Below, piece by piece: positions 23,149 to 34,360 of a stretch of DNA of 64,000 nucleotides (position 1 is its first letter; the number at the start of each line of letters is the position of its first letter). A model generated the notes under the pieces. That model made no database searches and was not told where the DNA came from. It worked only from the letters and a program-made list of their open reading frames with translations. This DNA comes from Laburnicola sp. R22_1. Its lineage: Eukaryota; Ascomycota; Dothideomycetes; Pleosporales; Didymosphaeriaceae. The DNA lies in the NCBI GenBank assembly GCA_014281115.1, contig JACONQ010000004.1, forward strand, positions 3,720,001 to 3,784,000. The letters are read 5' to 3'. The position numbers and the translations under genes are program-made.

Positions 23149-24869
23149 TCAACAGTCGCACCGCTTATGCCACCGAGGGAAGCTGACGACGTCTCTGATA
23201 TTGGCCACTCCCGACAGGTAACATAGAAGACGGTCAAACCCCAGCCCAAAGCCACCATGAGGCACACTGCCGTACCGCCTCAGATCCAGATACCATTGTA
23301 GAGAGCCGTCAGTTGTCCCCCGATCGCTTGTGGACGCACCTTGTAATCCGCGGTCGTCCATGGATTGCAAAAGTTCTGGGAGGCGGTGTTCACGCATAGA
23401 GCCTCCTGCCAGCTCGCATAGGTCAGGAACGAGCAGGTCGAAGCACGCAACCGTGGGCGGATCGTGTGCTCTTGCCGACGCCTCACTCGACGGTGCCATG
23501 TAGAATGGCTTCATGTCTCGCGGATAGTCGGTGACAAAAACCGGGCCACCTTGTCCAAGGCTCTCGGCGAGGAAACGCTCATGCTCGGTCTGGAGCCCGT
23601 CGTCGTGTCCTGGTTCAAACTCAAAATGCGCCTCTCCTCTAGCAACAGCTGATTGTAGACGTTCCAACGCGTCACGGTACGTGATCCGTGGCCAAGGCCC
23701 ATCAATTAGGCCCTGCCACCGTCGTGCAAGCACTGTGTTCGATACGGAATTGCCGTCTTCCCCGTCATCACGCGCTCGAGCCTCGAGAAGTTCCTTGCCG
23801 ACGTGTGAGGATTGCAGCCCGGTTGCTACGGAACGTAACAAGCCTTCGACTACATTCATGACGTCCGGCAGATTTTCCACAAAGGCAACTTCAGCTTCCA
23901 GCATGTAGAACTCGCTCAAATGGCGAGCGGTGTCACTCTTCTCTGCTCGGAAAGTAGGTGAAAGCGTCCATACTTTGCCCACGGATTGGGCGAGTGCCTC
24001 GAGATGAAGCTGGGCAGAAACGGTCAGGTACTTGGGGGTGCCGAAAAAGAGGTCTTGGTGCTGTCGGGGCTCCTTGGCAATGGCGGGACTGGACGACGAC
24101 TCTGGCGGCGCTATGGTGAAGACCTCGCCGGCACCTTCACAGTCGGAAGATGTGATGACGGGCGGATGGGCTTGGACAAAGCCGTGATCCGCAAAGTAGT
24201 TGGTAACTTGAGCTGTGACGTGGGATCTCAGCCTAAGCAGAAGCGAATTGAAAGGTAGTCTCGCCCGCAAATGGGGCAAGGTACGAAGGAACTCAGGGGT
24301 CTGATATTTCTTTTGCAGTGGGGAGGCCTGGATAGGAGCACGGGAGCAGCGGTCAGCCAGCGGTGTGGTTGGAAGCGGCCGGGATACTCACTGCTGCGTC
24401 GTTGTCTCCCAAGACGCGCACATGGTCGGCCTGGAGCTCGAAGGACTGCTCTGCACCGGGGGATGGTGACCAGCGGCCCGTGACGGCGACGGCGACGCCC
24501 GTGGACAGGCTGGGCACGATTAGCATGCAGCGTCGCCGCGTGTGATGCGGCATTCATGACTGACCCGTCGGCCTGCGCGGGTGTCAGGACGGCTTGCACG
24601 GTGCGGAGGGAGGAGCCGTCGCCGATGGCAGCAAAGGCGACACGCTTCTGCCTGCGCACACTGCGGACGAAGCCATTGAGCGTCAGGGCCTCGCCGGGCG
24701 CGGGCGAGCGCGGAGGGTGCGAAGACGGCGGAGACTGTCTTAAGAGCACGGCTATAGAGGGCGGCGTGAGGGCGGAACCGGAGCCATGGCGCGCCCACGC
24801 AGATGGCGGCGTGAGTGGGAGGCGGCGCGGAGGACGGACGGCGCGGGCGCGGGCACACAAGCGGCTCAT
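23149..24869 (-). CDS. SLM5: Asparaginyl-tRNA synthetase, mitochondrial type
   Basis: Class II aminoacyl-tRNA synthetase charging tRNA-Asn in mitochondria. Three exons (24565-24869, 24392-24509, 23149-24327) give 533 aa. The N-terminus is rich in Arg and Pro (MSRLCARARAVRPPRRLPL), a good presequence. The OB-fold anticodon domain holds LNGFVRSVRRQKRVAFAAIGDGSSLRTVQAV. Class II motif 1 lies near YFADHGFVQAHPPVITSSDCE, motif 2 is FRAEKSDTARHLSEFYMLEAE and motif 3 is GGFGLGFDRLLCYLSG. Splice phases close. The EGAGEVF region and the absence of an N-terminal extension fit the bacterial-like AsnRS branch. Confidence 0.93.
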
Positions 24870-26054
24870 GAAGGGATCGGCAGGCAGCCGGGGGTGTGGT
24901 CGACAATGGCCGTTCCCGATGGAGGTGCAGTATCCGTGTTGTCGATGGAGTGCTGGTGTTGCATCTACACCGCCCCCAGCGCGCGACTTTTTGGAGAGCT
25001 GGGTGCTGGTGCTGGTGCTGGCGCTGGCGCTGGCGCCGCAGGCCGTCCCGCAGCCGAGCCGGCGGCGCTCCTCGTTAATCGCGAGCGAGATGAGATGCGA
25101 TGCGGTGTATCTACACATGTCGCATATCCACACATGTACCGTCCAGGGCTGCTGGATGAGACAGGACATGTCGTGGCGGTCAGCGGATGCAAGGGCTGCC
25201 ATTGGCCTCCCACGCCGCCGCAGACGTGCTGCCGGCCAGTGCCGTTGGACTCTGTGTGCCCCTCGCCTCCAGCGTGCATCCGCGTCGGTGCATGTCCAGA
25301 GACCCAGCCTGCACACGCAGAGCCGGCGGACATGCTCGCTGCCTGATGAGCTTCCCGTCCCTGCATGCCCGCTACCGTGGACCGCCGCCACGGATCACGC
25401 CTGGGCAGATGCAAGTGGCCCACGACCTGTCACTGACCCGTCCTGCATCGGCCAGCAGATGCCAGATGGCCGCGTGAGATCTAGGTACCCTCTGCAGATC
25501 GCCAAGTGCTGGCCCAGACCATCCCTCTCGTCGACCTTCTAGCGGGCACACCCTCCATCTGGCTATGCTTTCCACCCACTAGGTTGGGACTCCCGGGCCA
25601 GAAACGGACCTCTCACACCCGCTGCCACCCCCGCGCCCTGTCTGTTTTGTGTACAAGGTACAATACATGTACCTTTGTTTGCTTGTGCTGGAGCCAGGCC
25701 TCACTTTGTGCCGTGCGCTGTTTGCCATGTCTGCGTTTGAGTGCTGGAAACCCTGGAAACCCTGTACGGTGACAGCCGCATCCAGAATCACCAACCGACC
25801 ACTACCGCTTCTGTCCTGTGCCGCGAATCCGGCAAGCTGTAATCTAATTGCCCTTGTGCCATCACACCCCCATACCGCCCGCCAAATCATATACCGTCCT
25901 CTTCGCTGCTCGTCTTCTCCCGCATCCATCCATGCATCTTCACCTGGCAGCTGAGGAGCCACTCTCTACTGCTCATCCTTGATCGCCAATCGTATGCGTT
26001 TCCACCCTTGCCATAGCTTCTCCCTTCGTTCAGCCTTCGGAACAGAATGCCATC
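24870..26054. promoter_or_regulatory. Divergent intergenic region of SLM5 and the PARG-like gene
   Basis: About 1.2 kb, strongly GC-rich in its left half. A short GCTGGT/GCTGGC run sits at about 25003-25036. Long open frames cross on both strands, but their composition follows the GC skew and no protein family is recognisable. Presumably two promoters. Confidence 0.55.
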
Positions 26055-27010
26055 ATGCCGCCATCCAAGCCCAAACCGTCCGAGATAGCGGCCGAAGCGA
26101 AGCGAATCTGGCTGCCCTACATCTGGAAGAACTTCATCAAAGACCCAAAGACGTCCTACGCCTACCCTGAATCATCCATCATCAAAGTCGGCGAAGACAA
26201 AGGAACGCAGCAACGGACGCGCGTTGCCGTCCTCGAGGGCGATCCCATCACCCATGCCTTGGGCTGGTACCAGAGCGCCATCCGAGACCCTGCCTATGCA
26301 AACTGCAAGCGCATACCCGTCGTCAACATGGCCAACGAAAAGCGTGCCGGCGGAGATTGGGAGTCTGGAGCCATGGCCCCCGAAGAATGCTTTGCTCGGC
26401 GGAGCAACCTCGTGCAAGCCCTCACCATGCCCTGGAACGCGGCCATGGGAAGAGAGGAGAACTACTACCCGATACCCCAGAGGGGTGGAATCTATTCTCC
26501 AGAAGTTTGTACGTCCATCATCACCTTCTTCTGTGCCTACGGTAGCTGATTGACCCGCTTCAAGTTGTGTTTCGAGGAGGCCCAGACCAGGATTATGCTA
26601 CGTTTTCAACCTCGGACATCGTGACACTGCCAGTCATTTCCGTGTCTCCTGTCCGAGGTCCCAAGCTGGACCAATCGCGCACCATGTACGCATTCGCGGA
26701 CGAGAAAGAGCTCATGCTGGACAAGATGAGGACAGTTCTCCGAATTGCATCCTACTGCGGTCACCGCAACCTCGTAATAGGCGGGTTCGGCCTCGGTCCC
26801 GTCTTTAAGAACCCAACGCGAGAAGTTGCCAGAATGTGGAGGAAGCTGCTCTTCGAAGAGGAGGAATTCCGCGGCGTCTTTACCGACGTCGTGTTTGCCA
26901 TCGACACCAGCTTGTTGGGCTCATCCGACAAGACTGGAAAACCGTCCGACGCCGACGTGTTCAGGGAAGAACTCGACCCATCGACTATTTTTCCGACACG
27001 ATACGGCTAG
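26055..27010 (+). CDS. Microbial-type PARG-like protein (TIGR02452/DUF2263)
   Basis: Two exons (26055-26508, 26565-27010) give 299 aa. The protein matches the layout of the family related to poly(ADP-ribose) glycohydrolases: a strand ending in VVNMANEKRAGGDWESG, then PEECFARRSNLVQAL, NYYPIPQRGGIYSPEV, VTLPVISVSPVRGP and the C-terminal macro-like part ASYCGHRNLVIGGFGLGPVFKNPTREVARMW ending DVVFAIDTS. Family members remove ADP-ribose or bind it. The signature loop here reads GGD and PEE where canonical bacterial PARG has GGG and QEE, so catalysis cannot be assumed. Intron donor GTACGT and acceptor CAAG restore SPEVFVFRGG. Confidence 0.82.
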
Positions 27011-28089
27011 CGCCAGGCACGGTCTTGAGGCCCGAATCCGCCATCAAGCGTGATGTTAGAGGCTACAGGTGGTGGGTGCACCAGACCAAAAGCTCGGTTA
27101 TCTACGAAGGCGTTTGGTGCATGCGGGTTTTTTTGAGGGGCAGCCAATCAGCTCAATATTTGGTACCATCCGTTCGGATCACACTCCGCTAGCGTCCACG
27201 CTTATCTGGACATCTAACACAAGAGCGGAATTTCAGGCATGCTTGCCTTGGCCTTGCCGCCTGGTTCTGGATGCAAATGGACACGGGTGCAGATGGGTGC
27301 ATGGGATATGCGTGGATGCATGCCAAAAGCAACTTGGTCAGTGTCGGACGTCGGACTTGGAAAGTAGATTATAGATTATTCTTGACGCGCTTAGCGCGAG
27401 CCAAGCGGAGAAATTTCCTGGTGATGTTTACGTGGCCCCAATTTGCAAGTTGTAGAGTTTAATACATAAGTCCCGAGGTTGACTGTGTGGGGTCCAAGGA
27501 CTAGGGACATACCCGGCTCAATATGTGGTTCCATGTATGGCAACGTTTGCAGTGCAACTCTCCGATTCCTTCCTATCATCATGCTCGCGGTAGCTGTAAT
27601 AGTAGACCACAATTAAGACAATGGGTACTGTAATGTCAGCGTATAGTTTCATCGCTGGATGTGGCTCACTAACGATGTTTATTACGGACTAAGCCGCTTT
27701 ACCTTTTTTTTCAGTGCGTTTCCAGCACACCCACAGCTTTCCATCACAGCGTTTTACCGTGGACCGAAAGGTTTGCGATGATTCTACTCTTGATCATGGA
27801 CTAAGACGCATAGGAATTGCAGGGCTAACGACAAGACCGGGCACGGGACCATAGTCTTATTGGATGACCTTGGCTACTATCTTGACAAGCCTCCATATTC
27901 CAAGCTTTACAAAGTCCACATTCCACGAGAATCATTTGGATCGTTATCCTCCGGCTCCTCGAAACGGAGACCGAGCTTGCAAAAACTCAAGTCGGGCCCG
28001 CGTTCTCTATCCTAAGATACCATCCATGGCCGCTTCCTGCCGTAACGTACATAAGAGTCCATCCGCAATTCATCATGTGTCTTCCCCCC
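27011..28089. other. Intergenic between PARG-like gene and RPAP1 3' ends
   Basis: About 1.1 kb between convergent genes, normal base composition. No gene, RNA or repeat recognised. Confidence 0.55.
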
Positions 28090-29499
28090 TCAGACAGCAG
28101 CCCTCTTCCTACCGCCACCCCTCCTCCAATTCCACAACGCCTCTTGCGCATATGTCCGCGCAGTCAGATGTCCCTTCTCTCTATTCGCTTCCTCGGTCAG
28201 CACCTCCACCACCCTGCCCTTATCCATCTCTTCCCACAGCCCACTCGCCATCGCACTCCCCGCATCCTCCATGTCCACCTCGATATCCTCCTCATCCACC
28301 ACCTCTTCGTCTTCCGTATTCGGATCCCGCACAACCTGCACCGGGCCATCCGTCCTTCTCCGCACCTTCTCGAACCCAAACTCCCCGCGCCCGAGCCGAT
28401 ATAGCACGCGTCCAAGCGTTTGATACGCAATGCAGCGCTGCGCGGCGACCTTGCTGCGCGCCATGATGGCCAATTCGGAGATTGTGTACCCTGCGGCTTC
28501 GGGCGCAGAGGCGTGGTGGTGAAGGCCTTGCGAGACGGGGATTTCGCGCGCGGCGGACGGCGCGAGGAGAGCGCCTTTGAAATCGAAGCGGAGGTCGGCT
28601 GCGTTGAAGGACTTGTGCGAGGGGTGGTAGGGCGAACTCGTGTCGCTGGGGTCTATGGGCGTCATCCACGAGAGGCTTGACGGGTCGTAGGCGAGGTTAG
28701 GGAAGTATTTTTCATGAAGGTTGTGGAGGAAGGCCGGGTCGTTGGGGTCGAGGTCGGGGGGTTGCGTGGGGCGCGGGAAGTGCACGGAACCATGTTCTTC
28801 GGCGAGACCTGCTGCAAGGTCGGGCTGGGTGGTGGTGGATTCTTCTGCTGGGTGTGCTGGTTGTGGTTGTGCGGACGGTGGTTCTTTGGTGTCTGGCTCT
28901 GCGAAGGAGACCTTCTTTGGCTTCTCTGCCGTTGGGCGCGTCGTTGCGTCCTCCGTCTTCCTTGCCGGATTACCCGTCTGTTCATCCCAGTCTTTCTCAT
29001 TGCTCCCATCATTGATATTTGCCCTTCCCAACAACTTCTCGATCAAGCTCGGGCTCAAACTCGCTAGCAACTCTCTCTGCTCCTCCTCGATCTCCGCGCT
29101 GGACATGTTGGCGAGCCTTTGCCTGTTCTCTTCATCGATCCGCCTCTTTTCGTCATCGTCTCCCATGCCCACACCGGTACCTTGCGTCTCATTCGCTTCG
29201 ATACCTCCCTCGGTGTGAGCCTGCGCTTTCATCTGTGTACCCGTCTTCGCCGCCTTCTCACGTCTAAACGCCGAGACTCTGGGTGTGTGCTTCTTATGCA
29301 TCGGAAACCCGTTGACCTGCGGTTTGAACGACGGTGCGACAGGAGGTTGCGCAGCGCCTGCGGCGGGGCGTTCGAGTATGTCGCCAACGAAGGCGGATGC
29401 GAGGACGGGAGGGGCTGTATCGTCATTCTCTTGGCCTGTTGGTTCGATATTTCCGTTATCAAGATCGAAGTGGACGCGTTCTCCTCGCGCGAAAGACAT
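28090..29499 (-). CDS. RPAP1: RNA polymerase II-associated protein 1 (Rba50-like)
   Basis: Factor for assembly and nuclear import of RNA polymerase II (family role). Single exon, 469 aa from MSFARGERVHFDLD. The RPAP1 N-terminal motif is clear (DEENRQRLANMSSAEIEEEQRELLASLSPSLIEKLL, about residues 130-170). The C-terminal motif is HKSFNAADLRFDFKGALL, followed by the helical region SELAIMARSKVAAQRCIAYQTLGRVLYRL. The end is very basic (RRGGGRKRAAV). An in-frame ATG at 29553 would add 18 residues, but a pyrimidine-AG just before 29499 suggests a 5' UTR intron, so the shorter start is preferred. Confidence 0.9.
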   Translation of the reverse strand: MSFARGERVHFDLDNGNIEPTGQENDDTAPPVLASAFVGDILERPAAGAAQPPVAPSFKPQVNGFPMHKKHTPRVSAFRREKAAKTGTQMKAQAHTEGGIEANETQGTGVGMGDDDEKRRIDEENRQRLANMSSAEIEEEQRELLASLSPSLIEKLLGRANINDGSNEKDWDEQTGNPARKTEDATTRPTAEKPKKVSFAEPDTKEPPSAQPQPAHPAEESTTTQPDLAAGLAEEHGSVHFPRPTQPPDLDPNDPAFLHNLHEKYFPNLAYDPSSLSWMTPIDPSDTSSPYHPSHKSFNAADLRFDFKGALLAPSAAREIPVSQGLHHHASAPEAAGYTISELAIMARSKVAAQRCIAYQTLGRVLYRLGRGEFGFEKVRRRTDGPVQVVRDPNTEDEEVVDEEDIEVDMEDAGSAMASGLWEEMDKGRVVEVLTEEANREKGHLTARTYAQEALWNWRRGGGRKRAAV

Positions 29500-29992
29500 G
29501 TCTGCGGTAAAGCGAGTTGGGGGGGCCACCTTGTGTTGAGATTCCAGACCCAAGCTCTCCTCCGAGCTCCGAGCGCTCGCCTAAACTTGCCGTTTCACTC
29601 ACGCGGCCGCATCTGGTAAGTTCCATTCACCTCGACTAGTCGATAGCCAGTAAGATGCTCATTGTTTCGATGGCTGTAATAACGTGGGCGGTTTTTATTT
29701 GGGACTATCGAAGCGTTATCTCCAAACTGGTCTTGTATTTTCGTCATGATCCGCGTCACTGTCCGGACCACTCGCGTGCACACGAACTGGAAGACAACCA
29801 TGGTCGAGATATAGTTTTGTAATATCACACATGTGAATGATAGAAAGAGCAGATACGGAATAAGAGTCCTTAGCCCATCACCATCCCAAGAGCTTCTTCC
29901 TTTCTTTACCATCCATATGCTAACCCGCTTCAAAGACCTGCAATGCGCCAAAAAAAACATATCTCGTTTCTCGATTGGTATACAACTAACGC
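29500..29992. other. Intergenic between RPAP1 and SWI1
   Basis: About 490 bp between tandem minus-strand genes: RPAP1 promoter plus SWI1 3' UTR. Nothing else seen. Confidence 0.55.
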
Positions 29993-32900
29993 TCAGTTCT
30001 CTGCAAGATAACCAAGCCTGCAGAATTGCCGCAAAGATCTGGCATCCAAAGTAGACATGAGCAACGCTCCCAGTACAGTCTCCTTTCTAGGGAGGATATC
30101 CGCCTTGACTTTCCACGTCGTACCTCCGAAGTCGAACTCCTCCATATCGTCATCATAATCGTCATCTTCGTCTTCATGTACGACCCCATTAGTCTGCAAG
30201 CTCTTCACCAGCGGCTCCGCACCCTTTGACTTGTCGCCGAGCCGCTTTATCATCGATAAAGCTCGATGTACGATGAGATGATAGCCTTCCCTATCCTCCA
30301 CCATGTGTCTTTGCCCGCGGTGATGCGGCTGTGGCGGTGGGTGAGGCATCGAGGCATCAATCGAGCAGAGCGACATGGCGAATTTGAGCAAGCTACATGC
30401 CCACCCGTCATCGGCTTCCAGCCAGGACCGACAGACACCACTTTCAGGACCAGGAGCAAGAGCGACAAGAATGTCTGCAGCAAGCATACCTTGCATAAGA
30501 TATGGCTTCCGGACTTCCGCGATTCGCGCCTCGTAGTGCCGCACATCTTTCGGTCGGGTTTCTAATACATCATGGAGTTTCCCCTCGGTTCGATCTGGCA
30601 CCACGGAAATTGCGAGGCCAAAAGCACGAGTTAAAAGATCGTAGGGGGGGTCGGATGTCGCTTCGTTGATGAAGATTTGCTTGTAATGTGTCCGATTAGG
30701 ATCGTCGATAGCAAGGAGCTTAGCCATACTATCAACAGCCGACGGAAGGTAGCGATGGATTTTGGGATTATAAGATGTAAACCTCACAGGAATAATTGGA
30801 CGCGGGCTTGGTGCAAATGCGCAGAGGAAATGCAGCACAGCATAAGCGTCTTCCCGCGAGGGTAGTGCAATCTTTGTACTTGTGTTGGAAAAGAAGGTTA
30901 TGAGATCCTTCATAAAGTCGAGCGTGTGGACGTGGGATCGTAGAAGAAGCATCCGGGTGCCAACGAGCCGTATCGCATTCGAAATGAACTTGAGCACCGG
31001 CGCGGACGAAAGCTTAGCGTGGTTGATCTCCCAGAAAGATAGGTTGCGGATTATGGAAGTTATGGCCAACAACCTGTCTGCAGTCCGATCTAGATCGTAT
31101 GCTTTGGTGCCGACTTGTGGAAAGTCCTGAAGCGTGTTGACTTCCGCCTGACAACTAAGGACGACATCTTCATAAGACATGAGCTCAATGATGTCAGTCA
31201 CTTCCGGGTTGTCGCTAGCCAATATCTCCAGTTGGTCTTCGGCGTAATCTGCCAGAACTTCCATCAAATCTTCGCATTGTTCCAGATCCAATTGTATGTT
31301 ATTCTCGTGGGTCAATTTCGCGAGAGTATCCAACGCCAGTCTTGTCTCTGCACGAAGACCAGATCGGATACTCATAGTGAGCGCACGTATGTCGACTACC
31401 CCCATATCCCGCAGTTCTGGTACATTGGGCATGCAGTCCAACTTCTTACCCACAGCGTGTGAAAGGGATTCGGAAAGTTCCAGTACACCCCACGTCCCCT
31501 TGATGAACATGGTCGTTGGTTTGTAGTATACCCCATCTTCCCCTTCTTCAATGTGTAATACCTGTTCTGGGCGAGGCTGACTTGCAGCGGGTGTAGCCTC
31601 TGCTTTGATAGGCGTCTCACCTTGTTGAGCAGGGTCCGAAGCAGGGACGGGGGTCCCTTCAAGAGGTCGACTCATGCTTTTGCGGTGTTGACTTGGGGTA
31701 TTGCCGTCGGTCTGCGGGGTACTCCGGCCATTGGCTAAGGCGGGTGTGACATTGTTTAGTAGGGGGGTGGACCATTGCGGTTGCGCCGATGGATCAAATT
31801 GCTGTTGTTGCTGCAAGCCCGCGTCTGACTGGCGTTGTTGTTGTTGTTGCATCTGTTGCTGCTGTTGTTGTGCCTGCTGCTGTTGCATCTGTTGTTGTTG
31901 CTGCTGTGCCTGCTGCTGTGCCTGCTGTTGTTGCTGTTGTGCCTGCTGTTGTTGCTGTTGTGCCTGCTGTTGTTGCTGTTGTGCCTGCTGTTGTTGCTGT
32001 TGTGCCTGCTGTTGTTGCTGTTGTGCCTGCTGTTGTGCCTGCTGCTGCTGCTGCTGTTGTTGTTGCTGTTGTGCCTGCTGCTGCTGCAAAGCTTTTCTTT
32101 GCAGTTGCTGCATATATTCTTGTTGTGCTGCAGCAGCGTTCGGTGCTCCTGGTGCAGCACTCCACGTTGGTGGAATTTGCTGTCCCATTTGACCCCTCTG
32201 CGCTTGCATAGAGTTCATGTTCTTCATATGTTGCTGTTGTTTCTGTACATAGGCAGCCTCGTAGAGTGCGAGATTAGTCTCGTATACTAATCTCAACTCT
32301 TCCGACGCGCTTGGAAATTGTCCTGGATGTATGCCTAGGGCTGATGCGACCCGGTTCCAGGCATTATTTTGAGTCACGTTCCGGAACCCGCGGAACTTCA
32401 AGACAATTTGATACAGACTGAAGAGGTCGATGGTTCGACCAGCTACCTGTGGACGGGGATTGAAAGGTCGGCGATTCTGAGCCATCAAAGCTTGGACATT
32501 TTTCAAGAATGCCTGGGGATTCGCTTGAGGGTTCTGCATTTGTCCTTGCGTTTGCCCTTGCATTTGCCCTTGCATTTGCCCTTGCATTTGCCCCTGCACT
32601 TGGCCCTGCACTTGGCCCTGCACTTGGCCCTGCACTTGGCCCTGCATCATGTGTGGTTGCATTCCGGGGTGCTGTCCCGTTGCGCCAGGCGTTTGGCCTG
32701 CCTGGTGTCGCGCAGCCATGTTGCTTGCGGCCAGGTTCCCCAGTTGCTGTTGCTGGGCTTGTAACCGCATGGCATATGCTCTTTGCGCTTCTGCCTGCCT
32801 GTGCTGGAGATTCTGTGACAGCTGGACCGATTGTACTGGAAACTGGCTACCAGCGTTGGGATCGAAGCCCTGAGCCATGGGAGAGCCCTGCGCGAAGGCC

Positions 32901-33220
32901 ATAGGGGACATTTGGGGCGGGTGCGGATTCTGGGCTGGGGAGGCCGTCTGCATCCGTTGCGGTGGCATCTGGCCTGGCCGGAAGTGCTGGTTCTGCATAG
33001 TGGGCGATGGTGAGGGAGCGAAGCCTTGTTGGTAGCCCAACTGGGCTGGTTGCGATGGAGTCTGGGAACGCGACATGCTCGCGCCGGTCGAATCCCGCTT
33101 CTGGGGTATCGACGACATGGGGTGCGGTCGCGTACCATTCAGCTGGTTGCCCGTGATGGCGCTCGGGTCGATGAAGCTCGAGGGATCATACATCCCGTTT
33201 TGCGATGGTTGGAAGTCCAT
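29993..33220 (-). CDS. SWI1: SWI/SNF subunit Swi1 (ARID protein) with long glutamine tract
   Basis: Subunit of the SWI/SNF chromatin remodeller. One uninterrupted frame, 1075 aa. The N-terminal 250 residues are rich in Gln, Pro, Met and Ser, with a GQVQ/GQMQ tandem. The ARID DNA-binding domain follows (about residues 250-330: TIDLFSLYQIVLKFRGFRNV ... NNAWNRVASALGIHPGQ ... ELRLVYETNLALYE). A Gln tract with regular Ala spacing covers about residues 373-468. The C-terminal half is a helical, folded region (VLELSESLSHAVGKKLDCMPN, DVVLSCQAEVNTLQDFPQ, and near the end an acidic DEDDDYDDDMEEFDFGGTTWKVK). Q-rich N-terminus plus ARID plus this tail matches fungal Swi1. No intron is needed. Confidence 0.9.
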   Translation of the reverse strand: MDFQPSQNGMYDPSSFIDPSAITGNQLNGTRPHPMSSIPQKRDSTGASMSRSQTPSQPAQLGYQQGFAPSPSPTMQNQHFRPGQMPPQRMQTASPAQNPHPPQMSPMAFAQGSPMAQGFDPNAGSQFPVQSVQLSQNLQHRQAEAQRAYAMRLQAQQQQLGNLAASNMAARHQAGQTPGATGQHPGMQPHMMQGQVQGQVQGQVQGQVQGQMQGQMQGQMQGQTQGQMQNPQANPQAFLKNVQALMAQNRRPFNPRPQVAGRTIDLFSLYQIVLKFRGFRNVTQNNAWNRVASALGIHPGQFPSASEELRLVYETNLALYEAAYVQKQQQHMKNMNSMQAQRGQMGQQIPPTWSAAPGAPNAAAAQQEYMQQLQRKALQQQQAQQQQQQQQQQQAQQQAQQQQQQAQQQQQQAQQQQQQAQQQQQQAQQQQQQAQQQAQQQQQQMQQQQAQQQQQQMQQQQQRQSDAGLQQQQQFDPSAQPQWSTPLLNNVTPALANGRSTPQTDGNTPSQHRKSMSRPLEGTPVPASDPAQQGETPIKAEATPAASQPRPEQVLHIEEGEDGVYYKPTTMFIKGTWGVLELSESLSHAVGKKLDCMPNVPELRDMGVVDIRALTMSIRSGLRAETRLALDTLAKLTHENNIQLDLEQCEDLMEVLADYAEDQLEILASDNPEVTDIIELMSYEDVVLSCQAEVNTLQDFPQVGTKAYDLDRTADRLLAITSIIRNLSFWEINHAKLSSAPVLKFISNAIRLVGTRMLLLRSHVHTLDFMKDLITFFSNTSTKIALPSREDAYAVLHFLCAFAPSPRPIIPVRFTSYNPKIHRYLPSAVDSMAKLLAIDDPNRTHYKQIFINEATSDPPYDLLTRAFGLAISVVPDRTEGKLHDVLETRPKDVRHYEARIAEVRKPYLMQGMLAADILVALAPGPESGVCRSWLEADDGWACSLLKFAMSLCSIDASMPHPPPQPHHRGQRHMVEDREGYHLIVHRALSMIKRLGDKSKGAEPLVKSLQTNGVVHEDEDDDYDDDMEEFDFGGTTWKVKADILPRKETVLGALLMSTLDARSLRQFCRLGYLAEN
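31815..32100 (-). repeat. Coding microsatellite/minisatellite: Gln tract of SWI1
   Basis: CAG/CAA-type trinucleotide repeat organised into a 21-bp unit encoding AQQQQQQ, present about five times in near-perfect tandem (about 31919-32030), flanked by looser Q-rich sequence. Such tracts change length easily. Confidence 0.9.
32540..32648 (-). repeat. 12-bp coding tandem repeat in SWI1
   Basis: About nine 12-bp units encoding GQVQ or GQMQ (plus strand CTTGGCCCTGCA and CTTGCATTTGCC variants). The variants are grouped, which points to recent local duplication. Confidence 0.88.
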
Positions 33221-34360
33221 GGTGCGCGCTGACCACGGTCGGATGCGGAGGGCGCGAGAGACGAGGGGCGGCGAGGGTCAGAGAATGAGCGATGGGCGCG
33301 TCAGGGTCGCGAGTGCATTCGATCCGCCTGTGCAAAGAATCATTAGCAACGTTGTTGAAGTCGGGGGCAGGCGCGACCATGGCAGGCATGGCGCCGCTGC
33401 CTCGCGTCCGACAGGTGTGCAGGTGGGCGTGGGAGGAGGTCAGGGAGCAGAACCTACAGCGGAGTGAAAGAAGGGCGCTACAGGCGGCGGCTTTGCATCA
33501 GCGCAGGACGGGGACGGGCCGTCTGGGATGCGGACAGCAGCTTCACGTTACCACACGCTCTCGGACGCGATTTGCGGCGGCTATGGGGGTCGCTGGAGGC
33601 GGTAAGAGAGGCTGTACTGCTTGGCGGCCATGGCTGGGGCTAGCGCCAGTGGTCACGGGACCGCCGCTCGACACAGAGAACCATGGAACACGACCACACG
33701 GCGCCCGCAGCCATCCAGCACCACCCACCACCCGCGAGATGCTCGCGACAAGCACGTCGTCGCCACAAGGATGAGCATCTGAACACGCGTTCGCGCGCGA
33801 GCCAGGCCAGTGGCTGCTCCAGTGTCGGGCGGCTTCTCCAGCCTAGTCTAGCCCCAATCTGACACTCCGCACGGCAACCACGGGTCATGTCGCCGTTGTG
33901 TGGCAGTGGGAACACATGTCTCTCTTCTCCACTTATTACATTGCTGCAGCAGTGCAGCTCCCGGGCGTTGTGCGGTGGTTATCTTTGCCGTGGGCCACCT
34001 GGACGCTGTATTCAATATCTGAGCTGAAAGCCCGTCTCAAGCGTACTACACCTGATTTTTTTGCGGTAAACACACGGCACAGAAACTGGAATTGGTCACT
34101 CGCCAAATAAACGTGTAGGGGCCCGGCTGCTGGGTGCAGATGCCCAGGTGCCCAGGTGAATGCGCAGGCACGTGAGTCGGGCTTGGCACGTCATACCCCC
34201 GACCGCTGGAGCTTCCGCGACATTCGCGAACTTCGAAGGGAACACATCGACACATGCCCCTCCACCCTCACTCGACACGCCCTCCGTAACACTACCTCCG
34301 TCCTCCCCGGCTCTCTGAATCTCGGCCCGAAATATCCGAATCTGAAAAAGCGCCGTCACC
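33221..34360. promoter_or_regulatory. Divergent intergenic region of SWI1 and RPT3
   Basis: About 1.1 kb between two start codons. A purine-rich GGCGAGGGTC region lies near 33265 and pyrimidine-rich leader sequence before 34361. No specific factor sites verified, no gene seen. Confidence 0.55.

Noticed and set aside
24556..25542. 328-codon plus-strand open frame antisense to SLM5 exon 1 and its promoter
   Set aside because: Composition follows GC skew, no family resemblance, and it overlaps the well-supported first SLM5 exon on the other strand.
31701..32290. Open frames of poly-Cys, poly-Leu, poly-Ala or poly-Thr character
   Set aside because: They are other-frame readings of the SWI1 glutamine repeat.
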